Part shown: in pieces, positions 1 to 7,924 of the stretch
How the letters are laid out: each line of letters starts with the position of its first letter
Numbering within the stretch: the first letter of the stretch is position 1
DNA from: Chloroflexota bacterium
GTDB lineage: Bacteria > Chloroflexota > UBA11872
Length of the DNA stretch: 62,417 nucleotides
NCBI GenBank assembly: GCA_028874175.1
Contig: JAPPLN010000014.1
Coordinates: 1 to 62,417 of the forward strand
Direction of reading: 5' to 3'
Position numbers and translations under genes: made by a program
Notes under the pieces: generated by a model
What the model was told of the DNA's origin: nothing
Database searches by the model: none
The model's input: the letters and a program-made list of their open reading frames with translations, nothing else

Positions 1-57
1 GGGGTCGAAGGCGTAGATGACGTGATCGGCGGGGATGCGGGGGCGTTGGGTGGGCAT
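1..57 (-). CDS. Possible acetamidase/formamidase, N-terminal tip only (partial)
   Basis: A minus-strand reading frame starts with ATG at 57 and runs off the window edge after 19 codons, with no stop. The residues read MPTQRPRIPADHVIYAFDP. The pattern of a short charged lead followed by 'HVIYAFDP' resembles the start of acetamidase/formamidase-family proteins, which hydrolyse short amides. Only the tip is visible, so the family is a guess from the N-terminal pattern. It is transcribed away from the sigma factor gene. Confidence 0.35.
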   Translation of the reverse strand, partial: MPTQRPRIPADHVIYAFDP

Positions 58-105
58 GGCGGGCGTGGGTGGTGGAGGCGAGGGGGACGTTAGCACGGGT
101 GGGAA

Positions 106-126
106 GGGGAGAGGGGAGAGGGGAGA
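106..126 (+). repeat. Short GGGGAGA tandem repeat in a purine-rich tract
   Basis: Three perfect copies of GGGGAGA lie at 106-112, 113-119 and 120-126. They sit inside an almost pure purine run from about 101 to 154 on the plus strand, with only T131 and C145 as exceptions. The surrounding 58-439 region between two divergent genes has no convincing coding frame. The small plus-strand frames at 69-330 are rich in Arg and Gly and look like products of the base bias. Purine-rich tracts can form triplexes or be slippage-prone, but no role can be assigned from sequence. Confidence 0.6.
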
Positions 127-439
127 GGAGTGAGAAGGAGGAAGCGAGGAGAGGACGAATGCGGCCCGGTTGGCTGCGTGCACGGGTGTGGTTCGACACG
201 GGCCGGCGAAGACGCCGGCCCGGCTCACCACGAACGGGGAAGCGATACCGGCGTGGGAGATGAGAGTTGGATGAGAAAAGGGGGATTTGGGGGTGGTTGC
301 GTCACTTCCATTACGGAAAGAGCGTTGTGAGAGGCGGTTTACTCAGTCATCCGGCGGGGGAACCCGCGGGAGACCCGCCAAGGACAACGGGGTCGGCGGC
401 GGGAGGATCCAGCGAAGGACGTGAAAGGGCCAGCGGGCG

Positions 440-1462
440 ATGACTACCGAGATGGCAGCGGACACGGTTCAAGCGATGGCGACAACGGCGCGGGCCAATG
501 TGGGCGCCACGATTGCCAACGAGTTGGGGCTGGATGACGTGGTGTGGGCTGAGAAGGAGCTGGGCGAGGAGCGACCTACGGCGCGCACCAGCCAGTCGAA
601 CCGGACGACGGCGCCGTCGTCGAGCGGCGGCGAGGCAGCCGGGGACCCGGTGCGGCGGTACCTGAACGAGATTGGACGGATTCCGCTGCTGTCGGCGCAG
701 GACGAGGTGCGGCTGGCGAAGGCGATCGAGCGCGGCGACGAAGCGGCGCGTCAGCAGATGATCAACGCGAACCTGCGGCTGGTGGTGAGCGTGGCGAAGA
801 AGTACACGGGCCACGACGTGCCGCTGCTGGACCTGGTCCAGGAGGGCAACAGCGGGTTGATGCGGGCGGTGGAGAAGTTTGACTGGCGGCGCGGGTACAA
901 GTTCAGCACGTACGCGACGTGGTGGATCCGGCAGTCGATCACGCGGGCGATCGCGGAGCAGTGCCGGACGATCCGGCTGCCGGTGCATACGCACGACCGG
1001 CTGGCGAAGGCCTCTCGGGTGCGACGCGACATGCAATTGACCCTGGGTCGCGAGCCGACGGACCGGGAGATTGCGGACGAACTGGGATTCAGCGAGGAGC
1101 AGATGGCGGCGCTGAACCGGATTTCGCGCGCGCCGGTTTCGCTGGATGCGCCAGTGGGCGAGGACGGGGCGACGGCGGTTGGCGACCTGGTTCCCGATGA
1201 GGACGCCGAGGAGCCGCTGGAGCAGATTGCCGACCGGATGCTGACGGAGCACCTGGCGGAGGCGATGGATCAGCTGGAGCCGCGCGAGCAGGAGGTGCTG
1301 CGGCTGCGCTACGGCCTGGGCACCGGGACGCCGCTGACGCTGGAGGAGATCGGCCAGCAGTTCGGCCGCACGCGGGAGCGCATCCGACAGATCGAGTCGA
1401 TGGCGCTACGCAAGCTGCGCCGGCCGAACATGGCGGGGCATTTGAAGGCGTTCATGGCGTAA
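440..1462 (+). CDS. Primary-type RNA polymerase sigma factor (sigma-70 family)
   Basis: The 340-residue product directs RNA polymerase to promoters. All core regions of a group 1/2 sigma-70 factor are visible: region 1.2 at about 69-95 ('[17 protein letters not shown]'), region 2 at about 105-175 with '[18 protein letters not shown]' and the -10 binding '[14 protein letters not shown]', a region 3 around 185-260, and region 4 at 265-330 with the helix-turn-helix '[20 protein letters not shown]'. There is no long acidic region 1.1; about 60 low-complexity residues precede region 1.2. Whether this is the main housekeeping factor or one of several RpoD-like paralogs cannot be told here. ATG 440 is the natural start, though its ribosome site is weak. 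Confidence 0.95.
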   Translation: MTTEMAADTVQAMATTARANVGATIANELGLDDVVWAEKELGEERPTARTSQSNRTTAPSSSGGEAAGDPVRRYLNEIGRIPLLSAQDEVRLAKAIERGDEAARQQMINANLRLVVSVAKKYTGHDVPLLDLVQEGNSGLMRAVEKFDWRRGYKFSTYATWWIRQSITRAIAEQCRTIRLPVHTHDRLAKASRVRRDMQLTLGREPTDREIADELGFSEEQMAALNRISRAPVSLDAPVGEDGATAVGDLVPDEDAEEPLEQIADRMLTEHLAEAMDQLEPREQEVLRLRYGLGTGTPLTLEEIGQQFGRTRERIRQIESMALRKLRRPNMAGHLKAFMA

Positions 1463-1472
1463 GACGCCTCTA

Positions 1473-1509
1473 GTCCCGGCCGGCGCAAGCTTGAGCGTCG
1501 GCCTGGGAC
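1473..1509 (+). terminator. Hairpin just after the sigma factor gene
   Basis: GTCCCGGCCG (1473-1482) pairs with CGGCC-T-GGGAC (1499-1509), giving a 10-bp GC-rich stem with a single bulged T. The 16-base loop is itself partly self-complementary around AAGCTT. It begins ten bases after the sigma factor stop, a typical terminator position. No T-run follows, so a classic intrinsic terminator is not proven; a Rho-dependent or mRNA-stabilising structure is equally possible. Confidence 0.45.
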
Positions 1510-1606
1510 AGCGCCTGAGCTGCATGCGGGCGTCGTGCGAGCCGCGCTGGGTGGCGATTGGTCCACCAGTAACATTGGCTCCACTGCTGCTGAACGAAGG
1601 CCATCA

Positions 1607-3847
1607 ATGCGGCGTGCGCTGAAGCGGATAGGCCTTGCCGCGGTCGTGGTTGCGGTGCTCGCGGTGTTTGCGCCGTCGGTTCGCGCCGTCGAATGCAGCG
1701 GCATCGCCCTCGACGATGGTTGCCTGTTCACGACTACCGGCAGCGATACGCCCGATCCGAACGACGGGTTTGCCGTGACCAATGCCTACGGGGTCCCGAT
1801 GTGGGATTTCGTCAAGGAGCGGGACCTGGAGGCGCTGGGGTACCCGATCAGCCATCGGTGGGTCGATGGCGTCTTTACGCTGCAGGCCTTTCAGAAGGTG
1901 ATTCTGCAATGGGACACCAGCGCAGGCCGGATGTACTACTACAACACGCTGGATGCCCTGGCAGATCACTATCCGGCTGTGGAGTTACCGTTCGTTCCAG
2001 CTCACCAGGTGCTGGAGGCCGTTCAAGGCACCGACTTTGGCACAGTGATGCGGAATCATCTTGAGATCCTTGAACACAACGCGGCGATCAAGGAGCGCTT
2101 CCTGGCCGACCCGGACTGGCTGAACTTGTACGGGCTTCCCATCGCGTACGAGGAGCGAGAAGTCAACGGAAATCCTCAAGGGGTCCAACTGCTGCGGTCG
2201 CAGCGGACGGTGTTTGTCATCTGGAACGTACCGACGCCTGGGACGACTGTTGGACGCGTGCAACTGCAAAACATACCAGACAAAGTAAAGGAGCTAAGTA
2301 ACGTCATTATTCCGGACCGCGTCAAGCGGCCCATGCCGCAGCTTGATACCGGAACAGTTGATTTCTTACAGCTGCTAACGTCGAGTTCAATTCTGAGCAA
2401 TCCAATCGAGACCAATCCACTGGCACAGGCGTCGGCCTACCTAATGGAAACTATTGCACTAACCGCGCCCGATCTATTCTCGTATTTCTTGCGCGATAGC
2501 GCCGCAAGCTGGAATTTCCTATCTCCCAGCAACCTTGACAATCCGAGATTCTTTGAATTCTCACTCGAACTTGCAGACCTTCCGTGGACGCAAGACGGCC
2601 TTACCAGAAACGAGCGCGTGGCAGTAGATCTGATTCTCAACGATGCGCGCCATCATGAGTGGCCACGCTATGCCAGGCAGCTCGTCCGTATGGACTGGTT
2701 CAGAGACGGAATCAACGAGGACGAAGTCTGGGTAATCAATACGATGGGTAACTATATGTATGAGATTTGGACACGCGCGTCGAATCCTCCAGGGGTTTCG
2801 AGAGATGCGGCTCGACTTTATGCCCGGAACGTTGTTTCGAAGTTGCTGTTCATGCCATTCATGCAGTCCATCGATGGTGTTGAGCTCGATGCTATTACTC
2901 GGCTATTCGATAAGTATGCGGGTGAACGCACTGGCAGTCCTGAGCGCATAGTCAACGCAATACTTCATATCGAGTCCAGGGGAGGCCTTACGGACGACCA
3001 AGCGATATTGTTCGCTTACACAGGCCTATCGCATATCGCGGATACGACCGCACCTGAACACCTCGATATTTATTTGAATCCACGACATGCCGGGTATACG
3101 TCTGATGTTGGTGTGATTATCGACAAGCATCGAGTCTCCCTCCCAATTAGTGGAGACATGCTGCTGGCGGTCGTACGTCGTGCACATACTGCAGGGTTGC
3201 CAGTCCACGTTGTCGAAAAGGCGATACGCTCCATTGAGAGTGGTACAAAGATACCGTATCGATCAAATAACATTCACATATTCCTGAAGGAGAATCTGTA
3301 TTATGCGCCTACTCTTCATGAGCGATCGTTTATTTGGATGCGAGGCGCTGGCATGCATGGTGATGCGGGTGGCGAGAGACCGTCGTCGTCTCTTCTGTAT
3401 AGGCTTGCAAACAGGTACTGGACAATCTGGCCGATGGTCAGTCATTTGTGGCTGACTGGCGGGGCCAGCAACTTTGTCATGGTGGCGTCAGGTCAGGTTG
3501 GCCGCGACTATGTGGAAGCGATCGATGCCGGCTGTAGGTACAATAGGACCCGCGATACATTTGCGTCATATGCAGACTACTCAGCCTGCAACTATGGTCT
3601 TGGGGCTGGGCTGTTCCTTGACTTGTATAGTCATCTCGGCGATGCGGCATTCTATCGGCGATTCGCACGGCTATATGACCAAATGGCGGATATCCGGTCG
3701 CGTCGATGGCGAGAGGGGATTGCTGCTGAAGAAGATATAGGCTTGGGATTGCAATATCTCCAACATGCATTTCTTACAGACACAGATCCAGCTACCGCAG
3801 AGGTCATCAATAGAATCGTGGACTACTGGTTACACGGGATTCGGTAG
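1607..3847 (+). CDS. Large secreted protein of unknown function on a lower-GC island
   Basis: I do not recognise the whole protein. From ATG 1607 it has 746 residues and begins with a signal peptide (basic MRRALKRIG, then a hydrophobic stretch ending near SVRA). The frame extends upstream to 1535, but that would bury the signal. An early segment, 'LEALGYPISHRW...FQKVILQW', resembles the LGFP-like repeat of the SpoIID-type protein at 32883-34784. The rest is largely helical in composition. Near the C-terminus, 'MVSHLWLTGGASNFVM' loosely recalls the WLxEG region of gluzincin aminopeptidases, but the Glu is missing and no HExxH is present, so a peptidase cannot be claimed. From about 2270 the DNA becomes visibly AT-richer than its neighbours, with relaxed codon choice, suggesting transfer or weak selection. 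Confidence 0.8.
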   Translation: MRRALKRIGLAAVVVAVLAVFAPSVRAVECSGIALDDGCLFTTTGSDTPDPNDGFAVTNAYGVPMWDFVKERDLEALGYPISHRWVDGVFTLQAFQKVILQWDTSAGRMYYYNTLDALADHYPAVELPFVPAHQVLEAVQGTDFGTVMRNHLEILEHNAAIKERFLADPDWLNLYGLPIAYEEREVNGNPQGVQLLRSQRTVFVIWNVPTPGTTVGRVQLQNIPDKVKELSNVIIPDRVKRPMPQLDTGTVDFLQLLTSSSILSNPIETNPLAQASAYLMETIALTAPDLFSYFLRDSAASWNFLSPSNLDNPRFFEFSLELADLPWTQDGLTRNERVAVDLILNDARHHEWPRYARQLVRMDWFRDGINEDEVWVINTMGNYMYEIWTRASNPPGVSRDAARLYARNVVSKLLFMPFMQSIDGVELDAITRLFDKYAGERTGSPERIVNAILHIESRGGLTDDQAILFAYTGLSHIADTTAPEHLDIYLNPRHAGYTSDVGVIIDKHRVSLPISGDMLLAVVRRAHTAGLPVHVVEKAIRSIESGTKIPYRSNNIHIFLKENLYYAPTLHERSFIWMRGAGMHGDAGGERPSSSLLYRLANRYWTIWPMVSHLWLTGGASNFVMVASGQVGRDYVEAIDAGCRYNRTRDTFASYADYSACNYGLGAGLFLDLYSHLGDAAFYRRFARLYDQMADIRSRRWREGIAAEEDIGLGLQYLQHAFLTDTDPATAEVINRIVDYWLHGIR

Positions 3848-3998
3848 ACAAAAGGGAATCTCATCACATTGACACTCGCAAATTCTTCGAGATCAGAGCA
3901 TGCGGTGGAGGTCTCAAGTAGGCGATTGCACACGCTTCTTATCGGCCTGACAACATAGGAGAGAGGCGAAGAATCACAAGAGGCCTTTCGGTGGGTGA

Positions 3999-4268
3999 GT
4001 TTCTCGAGAATTACGCTCGATTCAGCTAGATCGCAATAGATGGGAAGTACAGGTTGGCGGTCAAAACGTTGTCGATGAGGGCGATATGCGTGAGCTGCCA
4101 AAAATGTACGCGTTTGTAGACGTGTAGGTCAGATTCGCTCGCAGGGTGCGCACGGAGCGAGACGTGTGCGGAGGGGGCAGCATCTCAGAGGCTAGCGTTG
4201 ACTTTGATGGTGCAAAGGCGTGCAAGCCATATCTGAGCGAGACCATTGATCAGGGAATGGGGCTATGA
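3999..4268 (+). pseudogene. Possible decayed reading frame with an internal stop
   Basis: The 447 bases between the secreted protein and the deacetylase contain no intact gene. One plus-strand frame reads like ordinary protein on both sides of an in-frame TAG at 4125-4127: upstream 'VGGQNVVDEGDMRELPKMYA', downstream 'GGGSISEASVDFDGAKACKP', ending at TGA 4266-4268. There is no clear start. The composition is AT-richer, like the preceding gene. It may be a gene remnant or chance. Minus-strand frames at 3823-4101 and 4061-4246 look less protein-like. Confidence 0.25.
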
Positions 4269-4294
4269 CTCTTTAGCGTCGAAAGCCGGGCGGC

Positions 4295-5353
4295 GTGGGA
4301 GAATCACGAGCCCCTGAGCGTTTCCGGAGGTGCGTGCTGGCTGTTCCGGTGGTTTGGTCGGATGGACATTTGGGGCATGCGCCGGTGTTGCAGACGGTGG
4401 ATGGGCAGGTGTATGACCATCCGGAGACGCCGGCGCGGCCAGGGTTGATCCGGGAGGCGCTGGAGGCGGCGGGGTTGGTGCGGCCGGTGGGGCCGACGGC
4501 GCATGACGACACGGCGCTGGACGCGGTGCATGAGCCGCGGTACCGGGCGTTCATCCGGGATACGTGCGCGGAGCTGACGTCGGACGAGATCGTGACGCCC
4601 CCTGTGGTGTCGATGGATCCCGGAGTGCTGGAGCGGTCGAATCCGGCGGAGCGGGCGGCGTTTTACTCGTTCGGGCAGGACGCGCCGCTGATGCAGGCGA
4701 CGTATGGAGCGGCTCGCGAGGCGGTGGATGTGGCGCTGACGGGGGCGGACCTGGTGCGGGAAGGCACCGCGGACGTGTTCGCGTTGTGCCGGCCGCCGGG
4801 GCATCACGCGGAGCATGACCGGATGGGCGGGTTCTGCTATTTCAACAACGCGGTGGTGGCGGCGCACCTGCTGAGCGGCGACGGGCGGGTGGCGATTTTG
4901 GACGTGGACTATCACCACGGGAACGGGTCGCAGCACCTGACGTACGAACGGGATGACGTCTTGTACGTGTCGCTGCATGCGGATCCGCGATTTGCGTATC
5001 CGGGGTTTTCCGGGCATGCGAACGAGCGGGGACGGGGGGCGGGTGAGGGGTTCAACCTGAATCTGCCGCTGCCGCCGCACATGGGGATCGACGCGTACCT
5101 GGAGGAGTTGGACCGGGGCTGCGAGGCCATAGCGGCGTTCGATCCGCAGGCGCTGGTGGTTTCGCTGGGGTTCGATACGCACCGGGAAGATCCGATCGCG
5201 GTCCTTGGTCTATACAGCGAGGACTTCGGCAGGGTGGCCGAACGGATTGCGAGCCTGGGGACGCCTCGCCTGCACGTGCTCGAGGGCGGGTACGCCTTGA
5301 GCCGGCTGGGTGAGTCGGCGGTGGCGTACGTGCAGGGGCTGGGTGGCGCCTAG
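4295..5353 (+). CDS. Class II histone deacetylase-like / acetylpolyamine amidohydrolase family protein
   Basis: A zinc-dependent deacetylase fold of 352 residues. Family members remove acetyl groups from acetylpolyamines or related amides in the cytoplasm. Visible signatures are RPPGHHA with the catalytic His pair at 170-171, 'ILDVDYHHGNG' supplying zinc ligands Asp205 and His207, Asp294 in GFDTHRED, and the transition-state Tyr333 in GGYAL. The GTG at 4295 gives the full frame. A second in-frame GTG at 4334 sits just behind GGAGG (4326-4330, spacing only 3) and would start MLAVPVVWSDGH, so the true start is uncertain. Its stop overlaps that of the converging oxidoreductase gene in one CTAG. 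A degenerate copy of its last 66 codons lies at 7727-7924. Confidence 0.9.
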   Translation: MGESRAPERFRRCVLAVPVVWSDGHLGHAPVLQTVDGQVYDHPETPARPGLIREALEAAGLVRPVGPTAHDDTALDAVHEPRYRAFIRDTCAELTSDEIVTPPVVSMDPGVLERSNPAERAAFYSFGQDAPLMQATYGAAREAVDVALTGADLVREGTADVFALCRPPGHHAEHDRMGGFCYFNNAVVAAHLLSGDGRVAILDVDYHHGNGSQHLTYERDDVLYVSLHADPRFAYPGFSGHANERGRGAGEGFNLNLPLPPHMGIDAYLEELDRGCEAIAAFDPQALVVSLGFDTHREDPIAVLGLYSEDFGRVAERIASLGTPRLHVLEGGYALSRLGESAVAYVQGLGGA

Positions 5354-6477
5354 GCCTGGGCCGCCGCCTCGCGCTGGCGAAGGATGGCGCGGGGGAGTTC
5401 GCTGCGGACGACTTCGCCGGAGATGATGCGGGCGCTGCGGTCCGGCAGGGGCAGGTCAACCGGCTGATTGCCGCGACGTTCGGACTCGCGAATGGCGATG
5501 GCGATTTCGAGCGCCTCGCGCGCGTCTTCCCCGCTGCAGCGCGGGTCGTCGCCGGACTCGATGCAGTGGATGAGGTCGTAGACCACATTGACTCCGCCGC
5601 TATGGCGCCGTACCGGTGGCGGAAAGTGGCGACGGACGAAGCTGCGGCGTTCCCGGAGCTGCCGGTAGCCTTCCAACGCCTCGTGCGCGGTCCAAACCTG
5701 GATGCTGCGGGCGTCATCGATGATGCGGATCATGCCGTCGGTACCGACGATGTCGTGGGAACTCTCGTTCGGCCCGTTGTCGTAGGCCCGCACATAGCCG
5801 CGAACATTGCCGGGGAACCTGAGAAGGCCGGCGCCCGAGAAGTCGTTGTCGGGGTTGGCTTCGTCCAGTTCCGCCTCGCCGACGACCGAGACGGCACGCT
5901 CGGGCACGTACATGGTGAGCGTCGTGATCAGGTGGCTGCCGTTGTGGGAGAGGCTGCACCTGGATCGTGAATCCACCGAGACCACATCGCCAATGGCGCC
6001 TTCGTCGATCAGGGCTTTCACCTGCAGGTAGTCATCCCGCCAGCAGCGGGTGCAGTTGATGGCCAGCGCAATGTTGGCTCGCTTGCAGGCGTCGATGGCG
6101 GCATCCGCCTCGGCGAGGGAGAGCGTGATGGGTTTTTCCGCCCAGATGGCGCGGACGCCGTAGCCGCCGTTGGCGATTTCCAACAGGATGTCGGCACGCG
6201 GTTTGGCGGAGGTGCACACGCTGACAATGTCGGGGCGGGTTTCCTCGAGCATCTGGCGATAGTCCGCGTAGAGCGCCTCGAAGCCCCATTTGGCGCCGGC
6301 GGCTTCGCGTTGCTCGACCCAGGTGTCGGACATGCCGACGACTTCGACTTCGGGCATGGACATGTAACAGGGGATGTGGCCGTAGGGGAACTCGACGCCG
6401 TCGAAGTCGCCGAGTTCTTCGTCGATCGTGCTGGCAATGCGTCCGAGCCCGATCACCGCCGCTTTGAGCCTGGCCAT
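5350..6477 (-). CDS. Gfo/Idh/MocA family oxidoreductase, copy A
   Basis: An NAD(P)-dependent oxidoreductase of 375 residues. The family typically oxidises or reduces sugars, inositols and related polyols. An N-terminal Rossmann domain starts with AVIGLGRIAST; the family's EKP motif with the catalytic Lys is at 114-116 (WAEKPITLSLAEAD); the C-terminal domain contains a conserved SHNGSHLITTLTM segment. The substrate cannot be deduced. Its ATG at 6477 overlaps the stop of copy B by one base (TGATG), so the two are probably translationally coupled as B then A. The stop shares CTAG with the deacetylase gene. Its residues 18-78 differ sharply from those of paralog A' (7921-9048), although the remainder is about 91% identical by eye. 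Confidence 0.92.
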   Translation of the reverse strand: MARLKAAVIGLGRIASTIDEELGDFDGVEFPYGHIPCYMSMPEVEVVGMSDTWVEQREAAGAKWGFEALYADYRQMLEETRPDIVSVCTSAKPRADILLEIANGGYGVRAIWAEKPITLSLAEADAAIDACKRANIALAINCTRCWRDDYLQVKALIDEGAIGDVVSVDSRSRCSLSHNGSHLITTLTMYVPERAVSVVGEAELDEANPDNDFSGAGLLRFPGNVRGYVRAYDNGPNESSHDIVGTDGMIRIIDDARSIQVWTAHEALEGYRQLRERRSFVRRHFPPPVRRHSGGVNVVYDLIHCIESGDDPRCSGEDAREALEIAIAIRESERRGNQPVDLPLPDRSARIISGEVVRSELPRAILRQREAAAQA

Positions 6478-7601
6478 CAGGACGCCGCTCCAGTCCGGGC
6501 TTCGGCTTCGCGCCGCCGGAGAATGGCGCGGGGTAGTTCGGATACCAGGACTTCGCGGGAGACGATGCCGAGGCTGCGGTCCTGGAGTGGCAGATCCACG
6601 CGCCCGCCGCCGTTCCGGTGGGACTCACGGACTGCGAGAGCGACTTCCAGAGCTTCGCGGGCGTCTTCGCCGGTACAGCGGGTGTCTTCGCCGGTCTCAA
6701 TGCAGTCCATCAGGTCGTACAGCACGTTGACGCCTGCGGGCCGGGGACTGTGGCTGGGTCGGAAGAAGTGACAGGCGGGCGTCGATCCGCGCTGGCCGGG
6801 CAGGCCCTTCTCGATCCGCCACAGCTCGGGACTGCGGCTGTCGTCCATGAGGCGGATCATGCCTTCGGTGCCGGTGATGTCGTAGGAGAGTTCCAGCCCG
6901 CCGGTGCGCATGCCTCGGAACAGGCCGCGTACGCCGTTGTGGCAGACGAAGTAGCCGTTGCCGGCAAAATCGTCGTCGCCGGCGACGGCAGCGTCACTCT
7001 CAGCCTCGCCGGCAACCCAAGCGACCGACGCGTCGGTGAACATCGTGAGGCGGGTAATCAGGTGACTGCCGTTGTGGGAGAGGTTGCAGTTAAAGCCGCC
7101 CTGCACGTGCAACACGTCCCCGATGAGTCCGTCGTCGATCAATTCGCGGGTCTGGGTGAAGCTGTCCCTCCAGCGGTGGGTGCAGTTGACGGCCAGGTGA
7201 ATGCCGGCCCGGCGACAGGCGGCGATCACTTCGTCGGCCTGGGCCAGCGAATAGGTCAGGGGCTTTTCGGCCCAGATCGCCTGGACGCCGTAGTCGCCGT
7301 TCGCGATCTCCAGCATGATGTCGGTACGGGGCTTCATGGACGTGCAGACGCTGACGATCTGCGGGCGCGTCGTGGCCAGCATCTCGCGATAGTCCTCGAA
7401 AAGGGCATCGATGCCCCACTTGGCGCGGGCCGCCTCGCGCTGCTCGGCCCAGGTATCCGAGAGACCAACAATCTCGATCTCCGGGACGGCGGCCATGCAG
7501 CCGATGTGGGCATGCGGGAGGTGCCAGCCGTCGTACTTGCTGCGCTCTTCGTCCCAGGTGCTTGCGATACGGCCAAGCCCGATCACCGCGGCTCGTGTCA
7601 T
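6477..7601 (-). CDS. Gfo/Idh/MocA family oxidoreductase, copy B
   Basis: A second NAD(P)-dependent oxidoreductase of this family, 374 residues from ATG 7601, which opens MTRAAVIGLGRIASTWDEER. The frame stays open to 8159, but that extension runs through copied deacetylase and A' sequence and is not coding here. It has the Rossmann glycine motif, a 'WAEKPLTYSLAQAD' EKP motif and 'NCTHRWRDS'. It is only moderately similar to copy A and very similar to B' (9048-10178). The stop overlaps the ATG of A. An operon of two related subunits suggests a heteromeric enzyme or two consecutive steps of one pathway; this is inference. A purine-rich GGGAAAGG stretch about ten bases before the ATG may be the ribosome site. 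Confidence 0.92.
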   Translation of the reverse strand: MTRAAVIGLGRIASTWDEERSKYDGWHLPHAHIGCMAAVPEIEIVGLSDTWAEQREAARAKWGIDALFEDYREMLATTRPQIVSVCTSMKPRTDIMLEIANGDYGVQAIWAEKPLTYSLAQADEVIAACRRAGIHLAVNCTHRWRDSFTQTRELIDDGLIGDVLHVQGGFNCNLSHNGSHLITRLTMFTDASVAWVAGEAESDAAVAGDDDFAGNGYFVCHNGVRGLFRGMRTGGLELSYDITGTEGMIRLMDDSRSPELWRIEKGLPGQRGSTPACHFFRPSHSPRPAGVNVLYDLMDCIETGEDTRCTGEDAREALEVALAVRESHRNGGGRVDLPLQDRSLGIVSREVLVSELPRAILRRREAEARTGAAS

Positions 7602-7726
7602 GGGCGGATGCCTTTCCCTGGACGCCGTCGGGCAGAGTATGGCGTATGCGCGCACGGTTCGCATCTTCGGTGGGGCGCCGAACGACCACGCGAGGATCCT
7701 GGAGGCCCGGGCTGATGCTAGCTGGG

Positions 7727-7924
7727 GTGGTGGCGCTGGGTTTTGACACGCATCGAGAGGACCCGATCGCGATCCTCGGACTGCGCAGCGAGGACCTCGG
7801 TCGTTTGGCCGAGCGGGTTGCCAGACTGGGCAGGGCGCAGCTGCACGTGCTGGAAGGCGGGTACGCGCTGCACCGGTTGGGCGAGTCCGCCGTGGCCTAC
7901 GTGCAGCGGCTGGGCAGCGCCTAG
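7727..7924 (+). pseudogene. Duplicated 3' end of the deacetylase gene (no 5' part)
   Basis: Plus-strand codons from GTG 7727 to TAG 7922-7924 read VVALGFDTHREDPIAILGL and continue to GGYALHRLGESAVAYVQRLG. This matches the last 66 residues of the deacetylase at 4295-5353 with about 14 differences by eye. The catalytic HH and DVDYHH parts are absent, so no active enzyme could be made. As in unit 1, its TAG overlaps the stop of the facing oxidoreductase gene. The frame is still intact even though the piece is useless alone. That may be because it is short, or because its last bases are also the end of gene A'. Confidence 0.85.

Noticed and set aside
3223-3847. M1-type zinc aminopeptidase call for the secreted orphan
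   Set aside because: The HLWLTGGASNF segment recalls the family, but no HExxH motif or catalytic Glu exists in the protein.
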